A stretch of DNA of 64,000 nt from Planotetraspora sp. A-T 1434 (lineage in GTDB: Bacteria > Actinomycetota > Actinomycetes > Streptosporangiales > Streptosporangiaceae): NCBI RefSeq assembly GCF_025420585.1, contig NZ_JAOEGB010000005.1, positions 124,001 through 188,000 of the forward strand. Reading direction: 5' to 3'. Position 1 is the stretch's first letter, and every line of letters starts with the position of its first letter. The notes below the pieces were generated by a model. It was not told where the DNA came from, made no database searches, and saw only the letters and a list, made by a program, of their open reading frames with translations. A program made the translations under genes and the position numbers. Shown piece after piece: positions 51,437 to 59,412 of this stretch.

Positions 51437-51515
51437 TGTCCGGACAATCAGCACCAGCATAGAAAGTCCTATTGTCAGGACAAATCATTGACACTCGTTC
51501 CCTGAGGGTTAGAAA
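51437..51515 (+). promoter_or_regulatory. divergent promoter with GntR-type palindromes
   Basis: The perfect palindrome TGTCCGGACA (51437-51446) and the near-palindrome TTGTCAGGACAA (51472-51483) flank the region; TTGACA (51488-51493) with TAGAAA (51510-51515) after 16 bp gives a promoter to the right. The sites share the GTC-x2-GAC core and are likely GntR operators. Confidence 0.55.
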
Positions 51516-51564
51516 AAGCACCGGTGATCTCACGAGGGGCAAGAGCCGACGTGAGGAGACAGCG

Positions 51565-51978
51565 ATGAAGCTGATGAGTGTCGCGATCGTCGCCGTGCTG
51601 CTGGGCGCCCTGAGCGGGTGTTCGAGCCCGGGCGGCGGACAGGACAAACCATCGGAGGACGCCGCGGCGTTCGCGCCCGGCGCCACTTTCGCGGTGATAA
51701 CCCATAGGGCGTTCTGGGACGTGGTCAAGAACGGCGCGGAGGCCGCGGGCAAGCAGTACGGCGTCAGGGTGACCTACCAGGGCGACGGCGACCCGGCGAA
51801 GCAGTCACAGCTGATCGATCAGGCCGTGAGCGAGAAGGCCGACGCCATCGTGGTCTCGATGGCCAACCTCGCGGACGTCACCTCCAAGATCACGGCCAAG
51901 CTGCAGACGGACAAGTCGATCAACGGCGTCCTGACGCTCAACCCCGCGGTCGCGATCGCCGCCCGCGACGATCGGTGA
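51565..51978 (+). pseudogene. remnant of a sugar ABC transporter substrate-binding lipoprotein
   Basis: 137 codons from ATG 51565 (GAGGAG upstream). The lipoprotein signal is intact with lipobox Leu-Ser-Gly-Cys20. The first binding-protein lobe follows to Asp-Ala-Ile-Val-Val-Ser-Met, but then the text passes directly into Lys-Ile-Thr-Ala-Lys-Leu-Gln-Thr-Asp-Lys-Ser-Ile-Asn-Gly-Val, which belongs near residue 230 of a normal about 330-residue protein, and stops soon after. So roughly 100 internal residues and the C-terminal 80 are gone. Frame stays open across the join. The alignment to the family is from memory. It is followed at once by a perfect hairpin. Confidence 0.65.
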
Positions 51979-51984
51979 GGCCGG

Positions 51985-52016
51985 CGTGCGACCGATGTCC
52001 CGACATCGGTCGCACG
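51985..52016 (+). terminator. strong 14-bp hairpin after the remnant gene
   Basis: A perfect inverted repeat, CGTGCGACCGATGT (51985-51998), loop CCCG, ACATCGGTCGCACG (52003-52016), 14 base pairs without mismatch. It lies six bases beyond the stop codon and can end transcripts from both sides, since the IclR gene converges. Confidence 0.7.
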
Positions 52017-52022
52017 GAGTCC

Positions 52023-52086
52023 GTGCATGATCACGATCGGAGTCTGGCAGGTAGGGGGCGGTACGCGGGAACCCGTGCATGATCAC
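52023..52086 (-). repeat. two-unit array of the GTGATCATGCAC repeat, inverted orientation, 52-bp period
   Basis: The reverse complement GTGCATGATCAC occurs at 52023-52034 and 52075-52086. Read on the minus strand the spacer begins GGGTTCCCG, as in other loci. The second box contains the TGA stop of the IclR gene. Confidence 0.88.
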
Positions 52087-52859
52087 GCGGAAGGTGTGGG
52101 GAGGCCGCGCTGGGCGGCGGCCAGGCTGGAGGCGGTCTTCGTCAGCTCGTCGGTCAGCTCGGGGAGCCGGTCGTCGCCGAGCCGTACGGCCGGGCCCTGG
52201 ATGGCGATCGCCGCCAGCACGGCGCCGCGGCCGTCGCGCAGCGGGACCGCGACGGCCCGGACGCCGACCACCCGCTCCTCGAAGTTGACCGCCGCCCCGC
52301 GGCTCCTGATCCGGTCGAGCTCGGCGGCCATCTCGGCGCGGGTGGTGATGGTCGTGCCGGTGTAGCGGGTGAACGGCTCCTCCATCGTGACCACCGGGTC
52401 GCCGAAGGCGAGCAGCGCCTTGCCCATCGCGCAGACGTGGATCGGGTTGCGCGACCCTGGCTCCTGCTCGTAGCGCAGGGGGTGCCGTGAGGGCACCTGC
52501 AGCAGCACCGCGACCTCGTCGCCGATCCGGACGCCCAGATTGACCGCCTCGCCGGTCCGGTCGCGGAGCTTCTCCAGCTCGGGAAGCATCATCGTGGCGC
52601 CGAGCCGTTCGAGCGCGAGACGCCCGAGGGTGGCCGTGGTGATCCCCAGGTGGTAGCGCTCGGTGACCTGGTCTTGGCCGAGCATCCCCGCCGAGTGAAG
52701 CGCGCGGATGATCCGGTGTGCGGTGCTCACCGACAGGCCGAGCCGGTGCGCGACCTCGGTCGGGGTGAGGGTCGGCGTGCGTTCGAAGGCGCGCAGGACC
52801 GCGATCGCCCGGTCGACCGCCTGGGTGCCCCTCCGAAGGTTCTCCGTGTCCACCAGCAC
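52083..52859 (-). CDS. IclR-family transcriptional regulator
   Basis: 258 residues from GTG 52859. Winged helix at about 12-75 (Ala-Val-Asp-Arg-Ala-Ile-Ala-Val-Leu-Arg-Ala-Phe, then Ser-Val-Ser-Thr-Ala-His-Arg-Ile) and an IclR effector domain at about 85-250 with Gly-Ala-x-Asn-Leu-Gly, Cys-Ala-Met-Gly-Lys-Ala-Leu-Leu-Ala and Val-Ala-Val-Pro-Leu-Arg-Asp-Gly. Divergent from the peptide-type ABC and monooxygenase operon, so probably its regulator. Its stop lies inside a repeat box. Confidence 0.93.
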   Translation of the reverse strand: MLVDTENLRRGTQAVDRAIAVLRAFERTPTLTPTEVAHRLGLSVSTAHRIIRALHSAGMLGQDQVTERYHLGITTATLGRLALERLGATMMLPELEKLRDRTGEAVNLGVRIGDEVAVLLQVPSRHPLRYEQEPGSRNPIHVCAMGKALLAFGDPVVTMEEPFTRYTGTTITTRAEMAAELDRIRSRGAAVNFEERVVGVRAVAVPLRDGRGAVLAAIAIQGPAVRLGDDRLPELTDELTKTASSLAAAQRGLPTPSA

Positions 52860-52895
52860 AGCTTAGAGCGCCGCGCCAGACAATTCCCTAGTCTA

Positions 52896-52954
52896 TTGAC
52901 AGGTTTTAGGGGGATTCTTACGATGTGGGACATAGATCATGCAATGTGGGATAT
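52896..52954 (+). promoter_or_regulatory. promoter and IclR-type direct repeats of the large right-hand operon
   Basis: TTGACA (52896-52901), 17 bp, TACGAT (52919-52924) forms a strong promoter. Two 11-bp direct repeats, ATGTGGGACAT (52923-52933) and ATGTGGGATAT (52944-52954), start 21 bp apart, i.e. on the same DNA face, and the first overlaps the -10. This is a likely repressor site for the divergent IclR protein. Confidence 0.65.
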
Positions 52955-52978
52955 GCCCTACGAGAGGATCCCCGTCTC

Positions 52979-54502
52979 ATGTCAGGTAGACGCCCATTCA
53001 TCGCGTTGGCGCTGGCCGCGGCCGTCCTGGCGCTCGGCGCCTGTGGCGGTGCCCCTGCCGGGACCACCGCCCAGACGGCCGACGGCACCCTCAAGTGGGG
53101 GTGGAGTCTCCCGACGACGTGGGACCCGGTGACCTCGAGCGCCGGCAACGACGTCAACGCGCTGTCGCTCGTCTACGGCTCCATCACCCGGCTGGACGAC
53201 AAGGGCACGCCGATCCCCGGCCTCGCCACCGCCTGGAAGTACGGCGCGGGCGGCAAGGAGATCACGTTCACCCTGCGGCCCGGTCTGACGTTCAGCGACG
53301 GCTCGCCACTGGACGCGGAGGCCGTGCGCAAGAGCATCCTGCGCGGGCGGGACGAGAAGGACTCCCTGATCGCATCCCAGCTCCACAGCGTGGCCGACGT
53401 GAAGGTCGCCGGCCCACAGGAGTTCACGGTGCTCCTGACCCAGCCCGACTACCAGATCCCCTACCTGTTCGCCGGCAAGACCGGCATGGTCGTCAGCCCC
53501 AAGGCGTTCGAGGCCGACTCCAAGGGAGTCAGCGCCAAGCCCGTCGGCGCCGGGCCGTTCACGCTGGTCCAGCTGGTGCCGAACGACCACGCGACGCTCC
53601 GGCGCAACCCCTCCTACTACGACGTCGCGAACATCCACCTGGCGGGATTCGAGGTGAAGGCCATCCCCGAGCCGGCCACCGTCGTCGCGGGCCTCCAGTC
53701 CGGGCAGTACGACGTGGCCACGATCCCGCCCAGCCAGATCGACGCGGCCAAGGCGGCCGGGCTGAAGGTCGACGTCATCCCGTCGCTGACGGTCCGGGTC
53801 CTCGACGTGAACAGCGGGATCCCGCCGTTCGACAACCCCAAGGTCACCGAGGCGCTGAAGTACGCGGTGGACCGGAAGGCGCTGCTCGACACCTCCCAGT
53901 TCGGGATCGGGGAGGTAAACGTGCAGCCCTTCCCGAAGGGCCACGTCGGCTACGACCCCTCGCTCGAAGGCCTCTACCCGCACGACCCGGCAAAGGCCAG
54001 GCAGCTCCTCGCCGAGGCGGGCTACCCCAACGGGGTGGACGTCCCGCTCACCACCGCGACGCCGGAGGGCCTGCCGGAGCAGGTGCAGGAGCAGCTCAAG
54101 GAGGCCGGCATCAGGACCACGATCAAGCTGATCGCCCCCGCCCAGCACACCCAGCTCGTCTACGTCCAGCACAACGTCGCCCTCGCGCCCGACGGCTTCG
54201 TCGGCCGCGAGTCCCCCCTGCAGGCGCTGAGTGTCGTCTACGGCCCCGAGGGCCTGATGAACCCCGGCCGCACCACGCCGAAGGCGCTGCTCCAGCAGTT
54301 CGAAAAGGTCCGGACCACGCCGATCGACGACCCGGCCTATGCCGAGGCCGTCCGGAAGGCGACCGCCATCGGGGTCCGCGAGCTGCCGAATGTGTGGCTG
54401 TTCTCCACGCCCCGAATCTTCGCCCGCAACCCGAAGGTCTCGGAGCTGCCGCGCGGCATCGCCGTACAGCGGTTCGACGGCGTGCGGATCGCGGCGCCAT
54501 GA
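52979..54502 (+). CDS. peptide/organosulfur-type ABC transporter substrate-binding lipoprotein (SBP family 5)
   Basis: 507 residues from ATG 52979. Signal peptide with lipobox Leu-Gly-Ala-Cys22. Family-5 features: Leu-x-Thr-Trp-Asp-Pro-Val-Thr near 50, Gly-Leu-Thr-Phe-Ser-Asp-Gly-Ser near 105, and the conserved lobe-2 Asn-Pro-Lys-Val-x-Glu-Ala-Leu-Lys-Tyr-Ala-Val-Asp-Arg-Lys-Ala. Family 5 binds oligopeptides, nickel, glutathione and other ligands. First gene of the coupled operon; the next start overlaps its stop (ATGA). Confidence 0.93.
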   Translation: MSGRRPFIALALAAAVLALGACGGAPAGTTAQTADGTLKWGWSLPTTWDPVTSSAGNDVNALSLVYGSITRLDDKGTPIPGLATAWKYGAGGKEITFTLRPGLTFSDGSPLDAEAVRKSILRGRDEKDSLIASQLHSVADVKVAGPQEFTVLLTQPDYQIPYLFAGKTGMVVSPKAFEADSKGVSAKPVGAGPFTLVQLVPNDHATLRRNPSYYDVANIHLAGFEVKAIPEPATVVAGLQSGQYDVATIPPSQIDAAKAAGLKVDVIPSLTVRVLDVNSGIPPFDNPKVTEALKYAVDRKALLDTSQFGIGEVNVQPFPKGHVGYDPSLEGLYPHDPAKARQLLAEAGYPNGVDVPLTTATPEGLPEQVQEQLKEAGIRTTIKLIAPAQHTQLVYVQHNVALAPDGFVGRESPLQALSVVYGPEGLMNPGRTTPKALLQQFEKVRTTPIDDPAYAEAVRKATAIGVRELPNVWLFSTPRIFARNPKVSELPRGIAVQRFDGVRIAAP

Positions 54503-55491
54503 CCTCCCTGATCGTTCCCCGGCCCGCCTGGCGGGCCGGGACAGTGGCCCGCGTCGCCCGCATGGCCCGTGGCACGGCGTCGCTCGTGACGGTTCTGGTC
54601 GTCTCGACCTTCGTCACCTACGGCCTGGGCGCGCTCGGCGGCGCCAACCCCGCCGCGGCCGTGCTGGGGGAGACGGCGACACCGCAGGACATCGCGCGGA
54701 TGAGCCATGAGTTCGGGCTGGACCGGCCCTTCCTCGTCCAGTACGTCACCTGGCTCGGCGACGCGGTCACCGGCCACCTCGGCCGGTCGTGGTTCACGCA
54801 GCTCCCTGTCGCGGACAGCGTCGTGCAGGGGCTGAAGGTCGATCTGTCGATCACCGTGCTCGCGGTGGCGCTCGCCGTGCTCATCGGGGGCGGGGCCGGG
54901 CTCGGCGCGGCGGTGAGCGACGGCGGCCGGTTCGACCGGGCGGTCACCGCAGTCTGCGCGGTCGCCTCCACCGTGCCGGCGTTCGTGTTCGGCATCGGGC
55001 TCGTCGTGCTGTTCGCGGTCACCATCCCGCTCTTCCCGTCAGGCGGCTACGTGCCGCTGGACCAGGACCCCGTCCAGTGGCTCCGCCTGATCATCCTGCC
55101 GGGTGTCGCGCTCTCCTTCGACGCCGCCGCCGACATCGCCCGGCAACTGCGCACCTCGCTCGTCGGCGCGCTCCGGCAGAACTACGTGACCGGGGCGGTG
55201 GTGCGCGGGCTGTCCGCCCGGCGCGTCCTGTTCCGCCACGCGCTGCGCAACGCGGCCGGCCCGGCGATCACGGTGGTCGGCCTGCACGTCCCCCGGCTGA
55301 TCGGCGGGGCCGTCGTGACCGAGACGGTCTTCGCGCTGCCCGGCCTCGGCCAGCTCACCCGGGAAGCGGCGCTCAAGCACGACGTGCCGGTCATCCAGGG
55401 CGCGCTGCTCGTCACGATCGTGATCGTGCTGATCGCCAACCTCGCGGTCAACATGGTGGTCGCCCGGCTCCATCCGGGGAGCAGCCGATGA
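54499..55491 (+). CDS. ABC transporter permease (DppB type)
   Basis: 330 residues, about six membrane helices. After a first helix (about 25-45) comes a large loop, then the permease core with the EAA motif region (Arg-Gln-Leu-Arg-Thr-Ser-Leu, Arg-Ala-Leu-Arg-Asn-Ala type) and Leu-Pro-Gly-Leu-Gly-Gln near residue 281. DppB-type first permease. Starts within the stop of the binding-protein gene and its own stop overlaps the second permease, so the genes are coupled. Confidence 0.92.
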   Translation: MTSLIVPRPAWRAGTVARVARMARGTASLVTVLVVSTFVTYGLGALGGANPAAAVLGETATPQDIARMSHEFGLDRPFLVQYVTWLGDAVTGHLGRSWFTQLPVADSVVQGLKVDLSITVLAVALAVLIGGGAGLGAAVSDGGRFDRAVTAVCAVASTVPAFVFGIGLVVLFAVTIPLFPSGGYVPLDQDPVQWLRLIILPGVALSFDAAADIARQLRTSLVGALRQNYVTGAVVRGLSARRVLFRHALRNAAGPAITVVGLHVPRLIGGAVVTETVFALPGLGQLTREAALKHDVPVIQGALLVTIVIVLIANLAVNMVVARLHPGSSR

Positions 55492-56324
55492 GCGTCTCGC
55501 TGCGCGGGGCCTGGCGGCTGCCGTCGGTGCGGCTGTCGCTGGCGGTGCTGGCCGTGGTCGTGGCGCTGGCCGTCTTCGGCGACTGGCTCAGCCCCCTGGA
55601 CCCGGTCGCGCAGAACCCCGCCGAGCGGCTCCGCGGCCCGTCCGGCGGCCACCTCCTCGGCACCGATTATCTGGGCCGTGACGTGCTCTCGCGGCTGATC
55701 AGCGGAACCGGGGCGTCCGTCCTCGGGACGCTGGAGGCGGTGGGGGCCGGGCTCGTCCTCGGCGCGGTTCCCGGCCTGGTCTCGGTGTTCTTCGGGCGGG
55801 TCTACGAGTGGGTCGCGATGAGGGTGGCCGACGCGCTGCTGACGCTGCCGTTCATCATCTTCGCGATCGCCGTCGCCGGCGTGCTCGGCAACGGCCCGCA
55901 CCAGGCGATGCTCGCCATCGGGGTGCTGCTGGCGCCGGTCTTCTTCCGGGTGACCCGGGCCTCGGCCATCGAGTTCACCCGGGCGCAGTACGTCGAGGCG
56001 GCGGAGCTGCTCGGCGCGTCCCGCACGCGCGTTGTCCGCACCCATGTGCTGGGCAAGGTGCTGCCCACCATCGCGGTCACCACGGCGGGCGCGGCGGCCG
56101 CCAGCCTCCTGGTGGTCTCGTCGCTGTCGTTCCTCGGCATCGGCGTCGCCCCGCCCGCCCCGACGTGGGGCGGCGTCCTCGCCAGCGACCTGGGGTTCCT
56201 GCACCAGCAGCCGCTCGCGCCGCTCGCCCCCGCCCTCCTCATCATGATCACCGTCGGCGCGCTCAACGCGCTGGCGGACGCCGTACGAGACACGACGGGG
56301 GTGCGTGCCGATGCCGTCGTCTAG
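55488..56324 (+). CDS. ABC transporter permease (DppC type)
   Basis: 278 residues with the N-terminal helix at about 15-35, the DppC motif Leu-Gly-Thr-Asp-Tyr-Leu-Gly-Arg-Asp-Val-Leu-Ser-Arg, and the EAA loop Glu-Ala-Ala-Glu-Leu-Leu-Gly-Ala-Ser near 168. Second membrane subunit pairing with the DppB-type permease. ATG overlaps the previous stop by four bases; its own end overlaps the ATPase gene. Confidence 0.92.
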   Translation: MSVSLRGAWRLPSVRLSLAVLAVVVALAVFGDWLSPLDPVAQNPAERLRGPSGGHLLGTDYLGRDVLSRLISGTGASVLGTLEAVGAGLVLGAVPGLVSVFFGRVYEWVAMRVADALLTLPFIIFAIAVAGVLGNGPHQAMLAIGVLLAPVFFRVTRASAIEFTRAQYVEAAELLGASRTRVVRTHVLGKVLPTIAVTTAGAAAASLLVVSSLSFLGIGVAPPAPTWGGVLASDLGFLHQQPLAPLAPALLIMITVGALNALADAVRDTTGVRADAVV

Positions 56325-57318
56325 GCCGTTGCTCAGCGTGACAGACCTCCGGGTGACGGTCGGCGGGGGAGCGGAGGCCGTTCGCGGGGTCTCCTTCGAC
56401 GTCGCCCCCGGAGAGTCGGTGGGGCTCGTCGGCGAGTCGGGGAGCGGCAAGACGCTCACCTGCCGTGCCGTCCTCGGCGTGCTCCCCCCCGGCTGCGCCG
56501 TCACCGGCGGCCGCGTCGAGTTCGGCGGGGAGGACCTGACGGCGTTCGGCCGCCGCCAGTGGGAGGCCGTCCGGGGCGCCAGGATCGGCGCCGTCTTCCA
56601 GGACCCGGCCTCCTATCTCAACCCCTCCCTCACCGTGGGCGCCCAGCTCGCCGAGGTCCTGCGGGTGAAGGCCGGGCTGCCCCGCCGGGCGGCGCGCGCC
56701 AAGGCGGTCGAACTGCTCGGCGGGATGGGTCTGCACGACCCGGCGCGCGTGTACGGGCAGTATCCGCACGAGCTGTCCGGCGGGATGCTGCAGCGGGTCC
56801 TGATCGCGATCGCGGTCTCCTGCGACCCCGAGCTCCTCGTCGCCGACGAGGCGACCACCGCGCTCGACGTGACGGTCCAGGCCGAGGTGCTGGAACTGCT
56901 AGGCCGGCTCCGGCGCGAGCGGGGCCTTTCCATCGTGTTCGTCTCCCACGACCTCGCGGTGGTGGCCGAGCTGTGCGACCGGATCGCCGTGTTCTACGGC
57001 GGCGAGCTCGTCGAGTCCGGGCCGACCGAGGAGGTCCTCGCCTCGCCCCGGCACCCCTACACCGAGGCGCTGCTGCGCGTCGCGTCAGTCGGCGACTGGG
57101 GGCGCCGCACGCTGGACGTCATCCCCGGACAGCCGCCGCCCGTAGGCGCGGCCGTCACGGGCTGCCGCTTCGCCGACCGGTGCGCCTTCGCCGCCGACGC
57201 GTGCCGGCAAGGAGACATCCCACTGAGCGCGCTCCCGGAGGGCCGTGCCGTACGGTGCGTCCGGGCGAGCGAGGTGGCCCTGGCCGGGGCCGGAGCTCTC
57301 ATGGGAGAAGCCCGATGA
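56305..57318 (+). CDS. ABC transporter ATP-binding protein (DppD type)
   Basis: 337 residues from GTG 56305, or 335 from ATG 56311; both overlap the permease end by about 14-20 bp. Walker A Gly-Glu-Ser-Gly-Ser-Gly-Lys-Thr near 43-50, signature Leu-Ser-Gly-Gly-Met-Leu-Gln-Arg, Walker B Leu-Leu-Val-Ala-Asp-Glu-Ala-Thr-Thr-Ala-Leu-Asp, and the oligopeptide-type C-terminal Cys cluster (Cys-Arg-Phe-Ala-Asp-Arg-Cys-x-Phe-Ala and later Cys residues) that binds an Fe-S cluster in some family members. First of two ATPases, as usual for Dpp/Opp transporters. Confidence 0.93.
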   Translation: MPMPSSRPLLSVTDLRVTVGGGAEAVRGVSFDVAPGESVGLVGESGSGKTLTCRAVLGVLPPGCAVTGGRVEFGGEDLTAFGRRQWEAVRGARIGAVFQDPASYLNPSLTVGAQLAEVLRVKAGLPRRAARAKAVELLGGMGLHDPARVYGQYPHELSGGMLQRVLIAIAVSCDPELLVADEATTALDVTVQAEVLELLGRLRRERGLSIVFVSHDLAVVAELCDRIAVFYGGELVESGPTEEVLASPRHPYTEALLRVASVGDWGRRTLDVIPGQPPPVGAAVTGCRFADRCAFAADACRQGDIPLSALPEGRAVRCVRASEVALAGAGALMGEAR

Positions 57319-58340
57319 GCGCGCCCGCTCCGGCCCGGGAGGCGGCGGCCGCGGCCTCCCCGGAGGCTCCGCTGCTCGCCGTGCGCGGGATCGACGTCTC
57401 CCTCGGCCGCCCCGCCGTACCGATCCTCCGGGACGTGAGCCTCACCGTGCGGGCGGGGGAGATCGTCGGGATCGTCGGCGAGACCGGGTCGGGCAAGACC
57501 ACGCTCGCCCGCACGATCTTCGGACTCGTCAGGCCGCTCCGCGGCGTCGTCGAGGTGGAGGGCGCTCCGGTGTCCGCCCTGGACGGCTCCCGCCTGCGGG
57601 CGTTCCGGCGCACGGGACGGGTCCAGCTCGTGTTCCAGGATCCGCTGCGCTCGCTCGACCCCGACCTGACCGTCGCGGCGATCGTCGGGGAGGGCCCGGC
57701 CATCCAGGGCGTGCCCGCCGCCGAGCGCCGGGAGAAGGTCGCACGGGCGCTCGAACTGGTCGGGCTGGACTCCTCCGTGGCGAGCCGCACGCCCGGGCAG
57801 ATCTCCGGAGGCCAGCGCCAGCGGGTCTCGATCGCGCGGGCGGTCGTCTCCGGCCCGAGGCTGCTCGTCTGCGACGAGCCGGTGAGCGCGCTCGACGCGT
57901 CGAACCGCAACCACATCCTCAGGCTGCTGGACGACCTCCGCCGGGAGCTCGGCATCGGCGTGGTGGTGATCTCCCACGACCTCGGCTCGCTCGCGGGCAT
58001 CGCCGACCGGGTCGCCGTGCTGTACCGGGGCCGGATCGTCGAGGACGGCCCCGTCACGGAGGTCTTCCGCGACCCGCGCCACCCGTACACCGCGCTGCTG
58101 GTGGCCTCCGCGCCCCGCGTCAGCGGCGTGCACGGACATTCGCTCGCGGCCCTCCGCCAAGCCGGCCCGACGGGCGTCGCGGGCGGCTGTGTGTTCGCCC
58201 ACCGATGCCCCTTCGCCACCTCGGACTGCTCGATCCAGCCAGAGACGGCCGTCTCGGGCGACCGCCACGTCGCGTGTCATCACGCCGCCACCTGGCCCTC
58301 AGCCGCATCCCGCCTGGAAAGGAATCACGCCCATGGTTGA
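57315..58340 (+). CDS. ABC transporter ATP-binding protein (DppF type)
   Basis: 341 residues from ATG 57315, overlapping the previous stop as ATGA. Walker A Gly-Glu-Thr-Gly-Ser-Gly-Lys-Thr, signature Ile-Ser-Gly-Gly-Gln-Arg-Gln-Arg, Walker B Leu-Leu-Val-Cys-Asp-Glu-Pro-Val-Ser-Ala-Leu-Asp, and C-terminal Cys motif Cys-Val-Phe-Ala-His-Arg-Cys-Pro. The stop is 8 bases beyond the start of the next gene, so the two coding regions overlap slightly (58333-58340). Second ATPase of the importer. Confidence 0.93.
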   Translation: MSAPAPAREAAAAASPEAPLLAVRGIDVSLGRPAVPILRDVSLTVRAGEIVGIVGETGSGKTTLARTIFGLVRPLRGVVEVEGAPVSALDGSRLRAFRRTGRVQLVFQDPLRSLDPDLTVAAIVGEGPAIQGVPAAERREKVARALELVGLDSSVASRTPGQISGGQRQRVSIARAVVSGPRLLVCDEPVSALDASNRNHILRLLDDLRRELGIGVVVISHDLGSLAGIADRVAVLYRGRIVEDGPVTEVFRDPRHPYTALLVASAPRVSGVHGHSLAALRQAGPTGVAGGCVFAHRCPFATSDCSIQPETAVSGDRHVACHHAATWPSAASRLERNHAHG

Positions 58341-59403
58341 GTTCATCGGCCTCGTCAGCACACAGGAGACCAGCGAGAGCACGGCGGCGGAGGGTCCGCT
58401 GATCCAGCCCGAATACGTCCGGAAGTTGGCGCGGGCACACGAGGAGTCGGGGTTCGACCGGGTGCTGGTCGCGCACTGGTCGAGCAGCCCCGACGCGTTC
58501 ATCGTGGCCGGCCAGGCTCTGACCGCCACGACCCGCCTGGGCGTGCTGCTCGCGCACCGCCCCGGCTTCGTGGCCCCGACGATCGCGGCGCGCAAGTTCG
58601 CCACGCTCGACGCCTTCCACCCGGGCCGGGTGGCACTGCACGTGATCACCGGAGGAGACGACGCCGACCAGGCCCGCGACGGCGACTTCAGTGACAAGGA
58701 GACGAGGTATCGCAGGACCGACGAGTTCCTCGACGTCCTGCGCAAGGAGTGGGACTCCGAGACGCCCTTCGACTACGAGGGCGAGTTCTACCGGGTGGCG
58801 GGCGGGTGGTCGGCGGTCCGGCCGGAGGGCCGGATCCCCATCTACTTCGGCGGCGCGTCCGCCGACGCCGTCCGCGTCGGCGCCAAGCACGCCGACGTCT
58901 ACGCCTTCTGGGGGGAGCCGATCGCCGGCATCAAGGAGCGGATCGACCAGGTCAGGGCGGCCGCCGCGCCCCACGGCCGGGACCCGCGCTTCAGCGTCAG
59001 CCTCCGCCCGATCACCGGCGAGACGGAGGAGGCCGCCTGGGCCCGGGCCCAGGACATCCTGGAGGTGACCAAGGAGCGCGTCGGCGACCTCCGCAAGACC
59101 TTCAAGATCGACCCCGCGAACGCCGAGGGGTCGAGGCGGCTGCTCAAGTACGCCGACCAGGGCGAGGTCCATGACAAGCGGCTGTGGACGGCCCTCGCCA
59201 AGGCCACCGGCGCGGGTGGCAACTCGACCGCGCTCGTCGGCAGCCACGAGCAGGTCGCGGACGCCCTGCTCGACTACGTGGACATCGGCGTCACGACGCT
59301 GCTGATCCGCGGCTACTCGCCCTACGCCGACGCGGTCGACTACGGCACCCTCATCCGGCTCGTCAACGAGCGCCGCCCCGCCCTCAGCCCCGCCTTCAGC
59401 TAG
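58333..59403 (+). CDS. LLM-class flavin monooxygenase (alkanesulfonate monooxygenase, SsuD type), copy 1
   Basis: 356 residues, (beta/alpha)8 bacterial-luciferase-like fold, FMNH2- and O2-dependent. SsuD-family features are visible: His-Arg-Pro-Gly-Phe-Val-Ala-Pro-Thr, His-Val-Ile-Thr-Gly-Gly, Tyr-Phe-Gly-Gly-Ala-Ser and Asp-Val-Tyr-Ala-Phe-Trp-Gly-Glu. AAAGGA precedes ATG 58333 by about 10 bases. It is a paralogue of the next gene (roughly half the residues identical by eye). Likely cleaves the C-S bond of a sulfonate or sulfone taken up by the transporter; a flavin reductase is not seen in the window. Confidence 0.9.
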   Translation: MVEFIGLVSTQETSESTAAEGPLIQPEYVRKLARAHEESGFDRVLVAHWSSSPDAFIVAGQALTATTRLGVLLAHRPGFVAPTIAARKFATLDAFHPGRVALHVITGGDDADQARDGDFSDKETRYRRTDEFLDVLRKEWDSETPFDYEGEFYRVAGGWSAVRPEGRIPIYFGGASADAVRVGAKHADVYAFWGEPIAGIKERIDQVRAAAAPHGRDPRFSVSLRPITGETEEAAWARAQDILEVTKERVGDLRKTFKIDPANAEGSRRLLKYADQGEVHDKRLWTALAKATGAGGNSTALVGSHEQVADALLDYVDIGVTTLLIRGYSPYADAVDYGTLIRLVNERRPALSPAFS

Positions 59404-59412
59404 GAGTTCCAG

